A stretch of DNA of 52,450 bases. Source: Luteococcus sp052116585 (lineage in GTDB: Bacteria; Actinomycetota; Actinomycetes; Propionibacteriales; Propionibacteriaceae). Location: contig NZ_JBQKKT010000021.1 of NCBI RefSeq assembly GCF_052116585.1, positions 1-52,450 on the forward strand, in the 5' to 3' direction. The notes under the pieces were generated by a model that worked only from the letters and a program-made list of their open reading frames with translations, ran no database searches and was not told the origin of the DNA. Positions 8,135 to 15,715 of the stretch are shown in pieces (positions within the stretch are counted from its first letter, which is position 1; each line of letters starts with the position of its first letter). The translations under genes and the position numbers were made by a program.

Positions 8135-9013
8135 TCAGTGCTCCGTCTGGAGCGGCGACTGCTCTGCAACGGTGACGGCGCGGTGCCACGCTGTGAGGGT
8201 GACGTCGTGGGCTTCTTGGGGAGTGACCTGCGGCTGGCACTGGTGGTTCAAGGAGGCAGACCATTTGTCACTGGATGGGGTGCGTGTGGGCAGGTTCCAG
8301 GGCTTGGGGTAGCCGCCGGTCGGGCCGATGCGTTGATAGGTGCGTGCTGCCTCGGCGGTGATGTGTCCGGCGGTGGCCAAGGCCCACAGGTCGTAGAGGT
8401 CGCGGGGTGCGTTGCGGGTGGTGTCACTCCACGCCATGGTCTTGGCCACCACGAATCCGGCCGGTGTGGGCGTGGTGAGCTCCAGGTCAGGCAGAGCGTG
8501 GTAGCGCTGGTGGACCAGGGCGGTGCAGTGGGGAAGCGGAATGTAGTTGCGTCCATCGATGAGCTGGATCCGCAGCTGGGTGTCGCCGATCTGGTAGATG
8601 CAGGCCTCGGTGTCTCGCTTCGCCGCAGTGAGGGATGGTTCGGCCGTGACCTTGCCGAAGCTCCGGGCCAGTCGGGTCCGGATCGCGTCGTCCAACGCCT
8701 TGGCTACCGTTGGGCGGGGTCCGATGGAGAGTAGGTCGATGTCTTCGCTGAGACGCAGGCCATCAAGGATGGTGCGACTGAGTGCAGTTCCGCCGTAGAA
8801 GACGAACTGGTCGCGCAGGGGTGCGATGGCTGCCAGGACATGTGAGATGACGAAGTCGTGTTCGATCGACTCGCGGGGAACGCCGTAGTGCTGCATCTGT
8901 GCCCGCGCATCCGCGTCCGAGAGCTTGTAGCTCGCTGGGGCGACTGGTTGGCGTGTCACCCGGGCGCGGGGTGGCCGGCGGGCAGGGGGTGTGTTGTTGT
9001 CTGGGGTGGTCAT
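8135..9013 (-). CDS. AbiEii/AbiGii-family nucleotidyltransferase toxin (copy 1, complete)
   Basis: The 292-aa protein carries the nucleotidyltransferase signature GGTALSR followed by SEDIDL, as in AbiEii toxins, which modify cellular targets with nucleotides and are held in check by AbiEi. Its start overlaps the AbiEi stop by 4 bp (ATGA at 9010-9013), the usual antitoxin-toxin arrangement. The C-terminal 80 residues, after DLYDLWA, are present here but missing in the second copy at 24020. It shares an operon with AbiEi upstream and with the 54-aa gene and ArdC-like gene downstream. The family is clear, but toxicity in this host is inferred. Confidence 0.9.
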   Translation of the reverse strand: MTTPDNNTPPARRPPRARVTRQPVAPASYKLSDADARAQMQHYGVPRESIEHDFVISHVLAAIAPLRDQFVFYGGTALSRTILDGLRLSEDIDLLSIGPRPTVAKALDDAIRTRLARSFGKVTAEPSLTAAKRDTEACIYQIGDTQLRIQLIDGRNYIPLPHCTALVHQRYHALPDLELTTPTPAGFVVAKTMAWSDTTRNAPRDLYDLWALATAGHITAEAARTYQRIGPTGGYPKPWNLPTRTPSSDKWSASLNHQCQPQVTPQEAHDVTLTAWHRAVTVAEQSPLQTEH

Positions 9014-9636
9014 GGCAGTGCCTCCTCGACGGCCCGGGCGAGGGTTCTTGCTCGTGGGTTCGCGATACCCAACGCGGTTTCGGGGTCGACGTGCGCGGCC
9101 AAGGCCTTGACGGCTGCGGTGGCTTCGTTGGACAGGCCCCCAAGCTGGGGTCGGGCGATCAGGTCGACAAAGGTCTGTTCGGGGGTGGTGACGAGGAAGG
9201 CGCCCAGACGGCCGGTCTCTAGCCGGGCGTCGAGTGCGTCGACGTCGGTGGTGGTGAACGTCACCCTTGTCTGGTCGGTGAGGACGACGGGCCGGTGCTG
9301 CTGCGGGACGGCGATGACTGTGGTGGCGATGGCTCGGGGGATGGCGTGGTGGAAGCGGGCGGCGCCGATGCCATACAGGACGGGGATTCGGTCGCCATAC
9401 TGGGCTGTGGCGTAGGCCATTGCCGCTTCCTCGGGGTTGGGTCGCCAGGGCATGTCAGGGTCGATGTCGTCGGGTTTGACGGTGTAGGTGCCTGGGGCGA
9501 TGCGCACGACACGTCCGGCGCGTTGCAGGCGTAGGAGCTCCTTCTCTGGGTTGGCGTACAGGTCGCGCAACATCACGGGGCGCACTGTGCGCAGCGGGGC
9601 AGCGGCCAGGGCGGCCGGGACACCTGTCGTCTTCAC
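9010..9636 (-). CDS. AbiEi-family antitoxin (copy 1)
   Basis: The 208-aa protein has an N-terminal winged-helix part (LRDLYANPEKELLRLQRAG) and the C-terminal fold typical of AbiEi antitoxins, which neutralise AbiEii without stable binding (type IV) and repress their own operon. It starts at a GTG with a near-perfect AGGAGGT five bases upstream. The protein is identical to that at 24649-25275. A short palindrome, CTACCTTGTAG (9661-9671), in the divergent gap is a possible autorepression site. The gene across the gap is the 408-aa helical protein. Confidence 0.88.
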   Translation of the reverse strand: MKTTGVPAALAAAPLRTVRPVMLRDLYANPEKELLRLQRAGRVVRIAPGTYTVKPDDIDPDMPWRPNPEEAAMAYATAQYGDRIPVLYGIGAARFHHAIPRAIATTVIAVPQQHRPVVLTDQTRVTFTTTDVDALDARLETGRLGAFLVTTPEQTFVDLIARPQLGGLSNEATAAVKALAAHVDPETALGIANPRARTLARAVEEALP

Positions 9637-9777
9637 ATCACACCTCCTGTATGCAAAAGACTACCTTGTAGGGGTCTGGATGCATATTGATGGGTGTGAG
9701 CGAGGTTTCGTGACCCTGTGGTGCAGGGCGAATTGCCAGGGGTGTGCCATGAATGTCGTTGGTGGCAGGATGGATGC

Positions 9778-11004
9778 ATGCGAAGCGAGCTGGCCGACGA
9801 GGTCTTGCCCTTGATCCGCTCGAGTGGTGACCTGCATCGGTATCGGGCGGCCAATGAGCACGGCTACCAGATGCATGAGGCGGTTGACATCCTTGAGGGG
9901 GCGGTGGGAGTCGTGGATGCTTCGGTGGTCCATGACGTGTGTCAGCGGGCGTTGATGTCGTCGTTGCGGATCATCATGCGTGCCGATGATTCGGCCGGCA
10001 TCATCGGGGATGCCTGTCAGCGTCTGATTGCGCTGCATCCGGTGACGGCAACGGCGGCCAAGGTGTCGCCGGGACGGCTGGTGGCGTGGATGATCAAGTT
10101 CCAATTCGACGAGGAGTGCGACTTTTTCACCTTGGATCCGGTGGCCTACGCGCCGGTGCTGGGGGAAGCGGGCATCGCGCGTTACCGCGCGGAACTGGCC
10201 CGACGACAGTCCGACCTGGCTGGGTGTGCGCAGGCTCGCGACGGCTACTCGCATGAACGGTTCGTGCTGGAGCACAATGCCCGCCGGCTCGCCGTGCTGG
10301 ATCGTGATGTGGAGGCGATCATCGCCACTCACGCCAGGGACGGGTCGGTTTCGGCGTGGGCGCTGGAGACGGCTGAGGCATTCGTTGAGATCGCGGACGT
10401 GGAGCGGGCCATTGACTGGGCCCGGCGGGCGGCCTTGATGCCGCCCGAGCACCAGGCCCTTCGGGCAGGCAGATTGTGGCTGGACTTGCTGGCAGAACAC
10501 CGCCCCGGCGAGGTGTTGCCCTCCAGCCTGGAGCTGTTTGAGCGATGGCCGAACCAGAGCACCGCGGCGCAGGTGCACGCAGCCGCGGGCGACAGATGGC
10601 CGGGACTGCAGCAGCAGGTGGTTGGACGCCTCAAGAGGCGCCCGTGGGAGGCCGTGGCCTTCCTGTTGCGTCAGCTGGCTGATGTGGATTCCGCGTGGCA
10701 GGTGGCCCACGAGCACGCGGACCTGGTGGGCGCTGGCTTGTGGGGCGAGCTGGCTGAGGCGAGGGGCCCTTCCCACCCCGAAGAGGCTGTGCCTGTCTTG
10801 GTCCGGCTGGCCGACGATGAGCTCCGTGAGACGGGTGCGCGGCACTACCGTGTCGCGGCGAGTCTCCTGGTTCGCGCCCGGCAGTTCGCCATCGCCGCTG
10901 GCCAAGGCGACGATCTCGATGCCGTCGTTCGTGAGATCCGCGAGGTCCATCGCCGTCGTCCGCGGCTGCAGCAGGAGTTCGACGCGGCCGGACTGGCACG
11001 GTGA
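9778..11004 (+). CDS. Uncharacterised 408-aa helical protein linked to AbiE (copy 1)
   Basis: I do not recognise a catalytic motif. The sequence is rich in Ala, Leu, Arg and Glu in regular helices suggestive of a TPR/HEAT-like solenoid (for example VERAIDWARRAALMP and ADVDSAWQVAHEHADLV). It ends with a basic helix REVHRRRPRLQQEFDAAGL reminiscent of the C-terminus of SWIM zinc-finger-associated (DUF6880-like) proteins; that resemblance is from memory. The ATG at 9778 follows AGGA. It is divergent from abiEi over 141 bp and has been duplicated together with abiEi/abiEii, which suggests it belongs to the module. Confidence 0.75.
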   Translation: MRSELADEVLPLIRSSGDLHRYRAANEHGYQMHEAVDILEGAVGVVDASVVHDVCQRALMSSLRIIMRADDSAGIIGDACQRLIALHPVTATAAKVSPGRLVAWMIKFQFDEECDFFTLDPVAYAPVLGEAGIARYRAELARRQSDLAGCAQARDGYSHERFVLEHNARRLAVLDRDVEAIIATHARDGSVSAWALETAEAFVEIADVERAIDWARRAALMPPEHQALRAGRLWLDLLAEHRPGEVLPSSLELFERWPNQSTAAQVHAAAGDRWPGLQQQVVGRLKRRPWEAVAFLLRQLADVDSAWQVAHEHADLVGAGLWGELAEARGPSHPEEAVPVLVRLADDELRETGARHYRVAASLLVRARQFAIAAGQGDDLDAVVREIREVHRRRPRLQQEFDAAGLAR

Positions 11005-11116
11005 GCTGGCCGCAGTGACCTCATCTGGAAGGTCCACGCCGCTGCTTGGGTGAGGCGCTGCAGATCGAGGTGCGGCAGGTCGGCGGCAGCATCAGGGTGC
11101 CGGTTAGGATCGATTC

Positions 11117-11614
11117 ATGACGATGACTGTGGAGAGCCGGGATGCGCGCGTGCGTCTCGATGCGCATGCTCAGGGCATCGATGAGGTCTTTCGTCGCTAT
11201 GGCGCGGTCAATCCGCGCCTGTTCGGGTCGGTGGCTTGTGGTGAGGCGACCTCCGAGAACGACATTGACGTGCTGGTTGATCTGGTTCCCGGCCAAGGCA
11301 ATGACCTGCTCCGAATTGCGGGGCTGACCGAGGAGTTGGGCGGCCTGCTCGGCTGCCGGGTTGACGTCGTGACGGCCTCGATTCTGCGTGACGGCGTTGC
11401 GGAGACGGCGCTGGCAGATGCGGTGCCGTTGGGAGTCGGTCGGACGAGCAGCGGCTCAGCGACATTTCTGCGAGCATCGACAAGTTGCCGTGAGTACGCG
11501 ACGCACTTCGGTGACGAACAGCTCGGCGTCTGCGCAATGTCGTCATCCACGAGTACTTCCGCATTGACCGCGCCTGGGTTGAAGACATCGTCCATACCCA
11601 GCTCGAAGCGCTGA
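11117..11614 (+). CDS. MntA-like minimal nucleotidyltransferase (antitoxin type), altered C-terminus
   Basis: The first 105 residues form a minimal nucleotidyltransferase domain with the GSX10DXD motif: GS at LFGSVA, then DID ten residues on. This is the signature of MntA antitoxins that AMPylate HepT toxins. The reading frame then continues through what was the hepT gene in a different frame, giving about 60 unrelated residues to 11614. The domain itself looks intact. Because its partner is broken, it may be an orphan antitoxin. It lies between the AbiE-linked 408-aa gene and the second AbiE pair. Confidence 0.75.
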   Translation: MTMTVESRDARVRLDAHAQGIDEVFRRYGAVNPRLFGSVACGEATSENDIDVLVDLVPGQGNDLLRIAGLTEELGGLLGCRVDVVTASILRDGVAETALADAVPLGVGRTSSGSATFLRASTSCREYATHFGDEQLGVCAMSSSTSTSALTAPGLKTSSIPSSKR

Positions 11615-11640
11615 GGGACGTCATCAACTCACGAGGCTGA
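11434..11640 (+). pseudogene. HepT (HEPN RNase toxin) relic with internal deletion and frameshifts
   Basis: In one frame from 11443 DEQRLSDISASIDKL is the HepT N-terminus; it stops at a TGA. REYATHFGDEQ follows in another frame, and then LRNVVIHEYFRIDRAWVEDIV carries the RX4HXY catalytic motif of HEPN toxins in a third position. The middle of the protein is missing and no start codon is in place. It is downstream of the MntA-like gene exactly where hepT is expected. The toxin is inactive as read. Confidence 0.7.
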
Positions 11641-11743
11641 GCTGGCCCGGACCTCCGAGAGAGATCCAGCCCACTCCCGACCGAGGTCGGGGCGGGCTGA
11701 ACGATTGGTTCCAGGCTACCGCACGCAGTCCCTGCGGGGACTC

Positions 11744-11869
11744 CAAAGTTTGGGCAGTGCTCACCGAGCTTGTGATGAGGTCGTCGACCTCGTGGTCAGG
11801 GGTGCCTTGGGCGATGAGTTCGTCGGCTTCGAGGAGGAGCTGTTTGACGATCAGGTGAGGCGGGGTATC
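11744..11869 (-). pseudogene. Relic related to the 54-aa small protein
   Basis: Minus-strand translation gives VKQLLLEADELIAQGTP and HEVDDLI, parallel to IEQLLPEADELSAAGAP and DQVDDLI of the gene at 7931-8095. The open frame around it (11959 to 11624) has unrelated flanks and no clear ribosome-binding site, so I treat it as a remnant. The rest of 11641-12043 shows no other gene. Confidence 0.5.
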
Positions 11870-12043
11870 TGCGTGGCAGCGTGCAGTCGCTGTCTTCAGT
11901 GCGAGCGCCTTTGGGAAGATCTGGGATGGACGATGAAGTCCCCGAAAGCGCACTGGCATGCTACGGCGCCGGACTTGGACCTCGATCGGAGGCCCTGTGT
12001 GCCGGAGCTCTCTCCTGTCGACCTTAGCGCAGCTGCTTGGTTG

Positions 12044-12062
12044 CTAACATAATGAATGTTAG
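12044..12062. promoter_or_regulatory. Perfect inverted repeat before the second abiEi
   Basis: CTAACAT, AATGA and ATGTTAG form a 7-bp perfect dyad ending 9 bp ahead of the ATG at 12072. It overlaps a possible -10 (CATAAT). AbiEi proteins repress their own promoters through inverted repeats, so this is a good operator candidate. No ribosome-binding site precedes the ATG, so the mRNA may be nearly leaderless. Confidence 0.55.
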
Positions 12063-12071
12063 TATTCCAGC

Positions 12072-13052
12072 ATGAAGAGTGGTGAGGTGCGCAGGACGCT
12101 GGCCGAGATCACCGGGTCTCAGTGGGGTCTGGTGACGTCTCGGCAGGCGCTTGCGCGCGGCGTCAGTCACATGCAGCTGAGCCGGCTCGCTGACACGGGC
12201 GACTTGGTGAGGCTTGCCCATGGCGTCTACCGGGATGGCGGAACTCCTTCTGGTGAACTTGACGAGCTCCGTGCTGCGTGGCTTTCCACGAAGCCAACCG
12301 CGCTGGCCTATGAACGTCTGGCCCACCATCGGTCGGAGGTTGTCGTCTCGCTGGCGTCCGCGGCGAACCTGCTCGAGATTGGCGACTTTCGCCCCACGAA
12401 AGTGAGCTTCACCACCGCGGCACGTCGGCAGACACAGAAGACCGACATCCGCTACCGGTCACGCAAGCTTCCCGACAGTGACATCACCATCGCCGGGGGC
12501 CTGCCCGTCACGACGGTGGAACGTACCATCGCCGACCTGGTCGAGACGGACGAGGACCTGAGCACTGTTTCCGATGCCTACCGAGACGCGAGCCTGCGCA
12601 TGACCGTCAACCGCGACCGACTGGAGGAGCTCCTGGCGCCACTGGCTCAACGCAACGGGCTTCCCAAGGGTGACGGCGCTGCCCTCCTGCGCAGGGTTGA
12701 GGAACTCGCTGGCCTCGACATCGACAGCGTCGCGGCCCGTGTCGCTTCTGCGCCGGAACTGGCTGCCCGAGTCCTGGAAAACCTGTTCCCCGATCTCGCG
12801 GCCATGAGGTCTGTGGTCCCGACGCCAGACCTCATCGGGCTGCTGGGTCAGGATGTCATCGCGGCGATGAGACCAGTCGTCACACCGGTCAGGATTCCGG
12901 GTCTAGAGCAGTTTGCCCCAGCGCTGCCGGTCATGACCATCCCCCAGAACGTCCTGAAGGATCAGCAGGAAGCCACCTCGAAGATGCTCCAGCCCATCCG
13001 TGAAGCACTGGCGAGCAGCATCCCGGCTCAAGTGAGGAAGCTGGAACCATGA
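12072..13052 (+). CDS. AbiEi-family antitoxin/regulator (second, unrelated pair)
   Basis: The 326-aa protein begins with a winged-helix AbiEi domain (GLVTSRQALARGVSHMQLSR, then LADTGDLVRLAHGVYRD), followed by the antitoxin core (VTTVERTIADLVE). A long C-terminal extension of about 130 residues is unusual for the family and probably contacts the toxin. It differs in sequence from the duplicated AbiEi at 9010. Its stop overlaps the downstream toxin start by 4 bp (ATGA), so the two are coupled. A dyad at 12044-12062 may be its own operator. Confidence 0.88.
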   Translation: MKSGEVRRTLAEITGSQWGLVTSRQALARGVSHMQLSRLADTGDLVRLAHGVYRDGGTPSGELDELRAAWLSTKPTALAYERLAHHRSEVVVSLASAANLLEIGDFRPTKVSFTTAARRQTQKTDIRYRSRKLPDSDITIAGGLPVTTVERTIADLVETDEDLSTVSDAYRDASLRMTVNRDRLEELLAPLAQRNGLPKGDGAALLRRVEELAGLDIDSVAARVASAPELAARVLENLFPDLAAMRSVVPTPDLIGLLGQDVIAAMRPVVTPVRIPGLEQFAPALPVMTIPQNVLKDQQEATSKMLQPIREALASSIPAQVRKLEP

Positions 13053-13957
13053 GCCCCGAGCCATACCCGACGCCAGTCGCGGTAGAAGCCGCCATCAAGG
13101 ACGCCGCCCGGAAGGCAGCCAAGTTGGATCCCGATCGTAGTGTCGGTGATTTGATCCAGCAGGCGTACTTTGACAGATTCTTGACCAGGCTCTTCCTCTC
13201 AGACGGGGGCTGGATGCTGAAGGGCGGGGCCAGCCTGCTGGCCCGGGTTCCCGCGGCAAGGTCGACGACGGACCTCGATCTGTTCCTCAAGGGTCACGGC
13301 CTGGACGATGCGCTTGCAGAGCTTCGTGCGGCCGCCGGTCGTGATCTCGGTGATTGGTTCCGTTTCGAGCACGTCGACCACCGGCCCACCCTTGGTGGTG
13401 ACCAGCAGCCCTACGCTGAGGGCTATCGCGTCAGCTTCGAGGTCTACATTGGCGCCGCCAGGCGCGGGAGGTTGAACGTGGATCTGGTGGTCAAGGTGGC
13501 CACCACAGTGCCGCCGGAGGTCCAGCACCCCGCCAATGCGCTCGACCTGCCCCGGCTGCCCTCGGCTGCCTACCGGCTCTATCCCCTGGTGGACCAGATC
13601 GCCGACAAGGCCTGCGCGACGTTGGAAGGCCACAAGGGCCGGCCATCGTCGCGGGAGAAGGACCTCGTCGACCTCGTCCTCATCGCCACCACTCACGACA
13701 TCAACGGCGACGAGCTAGGCACTGCCTTGGCGACCGAGGCCATGATGCGCAGACTCGACCTTCCCAGCGCCTTCATAGTCCCCGCCGCATGGGGGCGCAT
13801 CTATGCGGCCAAGGCGAAGACGATCCCCGCCATCCGCGCGTACGACGCCGCAGCTGCACGAGAGCTCATGGCAAAGTTCCTGGACCCGGTCCTTGATGGT
13901 TCCTGCGTGAGCAAGATGTGGATAGCCGACGAAGGCGCATGGTTGCTGATGCCGTGA
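13049..13957 (+). CDS. AbiEii/AbiGii-family nucleotidyltransferase toxin (second pair)
   Basis: The 302-aa protein has the motifs KGGASLLAR and STTDLDLF, the nucleotide-binding GG/S and metal-binding DxD pair of AbiEii toxins. It also has the conserved helper residues near QIADKACATLE and SREKDLVDLVLI. It is translationally coupled to the AbiEi upstream. The length matches complete members, and no truncation is seen. It is the last gene before a tRNA-derived attachment site (14110), so the pair lies at an element boundary. Confidence 0.9.
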   Translation: MSPEPYPTPVAVEAAIKDAARKAAKLDPDRSVGDLIQQAYFDRFLTRLFLSDGGWMLKGGASLLARVPAARSTTDLDLFLKGHGLDDALAELRAAAGRDLGDWFRFEHVDHRPTLGGDQQPYAEGYRVSFEVYIGAARRGRLNVDLVVKVATTVPPEVQHPANALDLPRLPSAAYRLYPLVDQIADKACATLEGHKGRPSSREKDLVDLVLIATTHDINGDELGTALATEAMMRRLDLPSAFIVPAAWGRIYAAKAKTIPAIRAYDAAAARELMAKFLDPVLDGSCVSKMWIADEGAWLLMP

Positions 13958-14019
13958 GGGAGTCATGCTCGAAATGAGCCTGCCGAAGGTGGCTGTCTGG
14001 TGTGTACCATCGCCCACCG

Positions 14020-14273
14020 TGTCCCACATATGTCCCACGGCGCCGCAATGGGTTCCGGGTCCACGGGGGAAACGCCTAGTCAACTGGGGGAACGCGGGCG
14101 AAGTCCCTTGGTTCGAGTCCTGTCGCCCCGACCAATTCAAGAACTTCGCTCACAAGGCGTGTCTCCTAGGTGACTAGGGGGGAACGCCTTGTTTCATGTC
14201 TCGGTCCGATCAGCACCAAGGGGCCTCCGAGGGACTTGTGTGGACATTCATCTCCCACGTATCTCCCACGACG
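14020..14273. repeat. Paired TNTCCCAC direct repeats flanking the att site
   Basis: Two 23-bp units, at 14020-14042 (TGTCCCACATATGTCCCACG...) and 14251-14273 (TCTCCCACGTATCTCCCACG...), each contain two tandem TNTCCCAC boxes. They lie 231 bp apart on either side of the tRNA-derived core. Such boxes are typical of arm-type binding sites for tyrosine integrases in actinobacterial elements; the integrase gene itself is not in the window. Confidence 0.55.
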
Positions 14274-14353
14274 AGAGGCTCGACATGACGACGAAGCGGA
14301 CCACCTCATCACCGACCAGCGATGGGGGAAACGCCAGTGACTTGCGTTCCCCT
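14065..14353. repeat. GGGGGAAACGCC repeats around the att site
   Basis: Copies of GGGGGAA(A)CGC(C) occur at 14065-14076, 14086-14095, 14177-14188 and 14324-14335, with an inverted copy GCGTTCCCCT at 14344-14353. They surround the tRNA 3' end at 14110-14134. They are probable integrase or excisionase binding sites; the region has no gene. Confidence 0.5.
14110..14134 (+). other. tRNA 3'-end fragment, likely attachment (att) site core
   Basis: GGTTCGAGTCCTG followed by TCGCCCCGACCA is the T-loop, acceptor strand and CCA of a tRNA (acceptor type fits tRNA-Pro). The 5' half is absent and the T-stem does not pair with the upstream bases, so it is not a functional tRNA. This is what integration into a tRNA 3' end leaves at the distal junction. 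By that geometry the element would lie to its left. Confidence 0.6.
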
Positions 14354-14365
14354 CAAGGGTGTCAA

Positions 14366-15715
14366 TGTCCCGCGTCAAGCTTTCTGGCAGGCCGGTTATG
14401 AGGGCATGATCGGCGTCTAGGGAGCAGGAGGACCCGATCATGGGACGACCACCGGTGTTCAGCCCGGAGACCAAGACCCGGATCGTGCTGAGCGTGCTGT
14501 CCGGCGAGGTGTCGGTGGCCGAAGCAGCGCGCAAGGAAAAGGTCTCCGAGCAGTCGATCGGCCGATGGAAGGCCGAGTTCCTCGAAGCAGGCAAGACCGC
14601 ACTCGCGGCCGGGAAGTCCGGCCCGTCGACCCGCGAAGCCCAACTCGAGGCCCAGGTCGAGGACCTCACCCTCGCGCTCGGCGAAGCAGCAGTCGAATTG
14701 CGTGTCCAGAAGTTGTAGCGCGGAGGGCCGCCTGGGCCCTTCGAAGACCTCGAGGTAATCCGGAAAGAGGCGGGAATGTCGACCTCGAGGTTCTGCGAAC
14801 TGCTCGGCATTCCCGAACGAACGTGGCGACGCTGGCAAGCACGAGCCCGGGCCGGCAAACCGGTCAAGGGGCCGTGGCCGGCCCCATCACGTGACCAGCA
14901 CCGAGCGGCTGTGGTGGCGATGGCCAGCAAGCATCCTGCTTGGGGGCGTCACTTGATCTGGGCCATGGTCCGTCACGACGGGCACCTCGTCTCGCCGTCG
15001 ACGGTGTTGCGGATCATGGCCGACGAAGACCTCCTGCTCCGTTCTGACTACCAGAAGCAGCGCCGCGAACTTGCCAAGCAGCGCAAGGCCGCGTTCGCCG
15101 CGCCACCCACGAGGCCGAACCAGGTCTGGCAGTTCGACTTCAGTGAGTACGAGACCACCGGCGGCGGAACGTGGCGAGTCGCCGGTGTTGCGGACTACTA
15201 CTCGAAGTACGAGTTTGGCTGGCACTGGTCCCCGACCGCGAACCAGCACGACGCCATCGCCGGGGTCGAACTTGCGCTGGCGGAGGCCGAAGCGATGCTC
15301 GACGGCGGCGTGTCCATGGTCGACCATCTGACCGACCCCGACACGGGTGAGATCGTCCCGATCACGCTGGTCACCGACAACGGCGGCCCATTCCGCTCGT
15401 TCCGTTTCGTGCACTTCATCACCGCGCACCCGGAGCTGCGTCATGTCCGGACCCGTGTCAGGACGCCCGGGCAGAACGGCGTCCGCGAGAGGGCCTTCCA
15501 GAGCCTGAAGTACGAGCGGCTCTACCGCGAACAGATCGACGACGCGCTCGACCTGGCCCGTGAGGCCGATGCTTACCGGGCCGAGTTCAACACCATCCGC
15601 CCGCACCAAGCGCTGTCCTGGAACCGGCCCCCGGACGTCCACCGCGGTCTGGCCGACCCCAGCATCCCCAACTTTCCCGAGCCCGAAATCCTGCCAGAAA
15701 GCTTGACGCGGGACA
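14366..15715 (+). mobile_element. IS3-family insertion sequence, 1350 bp, with perfect 26-bp terminal inverted repeats
   Basis: The left end TGTCCCGCGTCAAGCTTTCT (14366 onward, through GGCAGG) is repeated exactly in reverse complement at 15690-15715. It holds orfA and orfB on the plus strand. No clear target duplication flanks it (CAA left, CAT right). It truncates a minus-strand HTH gene at its right end, while its left flank is att-site DNA, so the flanks have been rearranged. Confidence 0.88.
14440..14718 (+). CDS. IS3-family transposase OrfA (HTH protein)
   Basis: The 92-aa product has the IS3 OrfA helix-turn-helix (FSPETKTRIVLSVLSGEVSV, then AEAARKEKVSEQSIGRWK) and a leucine-rich coiled coil (AQLEAQVEDLTLALGEAAVEL). 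It ends at a TAG (14716-14718). The downstream orfB lies in the same reading frame, not the -1 frame usual for IS3. GAGGAC precedes the ATG after the left inverted repeat. Confidence 0.88.
   Translation: MGRPPVFSPETKTRIVLSVLSGEVSVAEAARKEKVSEQSIGRWKAEFLEAGKTALAAGKSGPSTREAQLEAQVEDLTLALGEAAVELRVQKL

Larger units (their letters stand above)
8382..11023. repeat. Direct repeat A, copy 1 (abiE module, 2.64 kb)
   Basis: Bases 8382-11023 match 24024-26662 in the same orientation, with an offset of 15639 apart from one codon lost near the 5' end of abiEii in copy 2. By eye the stretch 9098-10882 shows no mismatch, whereas both edges differ at many positions. The copies enclose the second toxin-antitoxin set, the IS and the pilus genes. 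Confidence 0.9.

Noticed and set aside
9661..11037. A long minus-strand frame opposite the AbiE-linked 408-aa gene, also seen in copy 2
   Set aside because: It is rich in Arg/His/Gln with no motif, and it extends differently in the two copies; the plus frame has a proper start and a protein-like composition.
14060..14134. A complete tRNA gene ending in CGACCA
   Set aside because: The 5' acceptor strand, D-arm and anticodon arm are not found, and the T-stem does not pair; only the 3' end is present.
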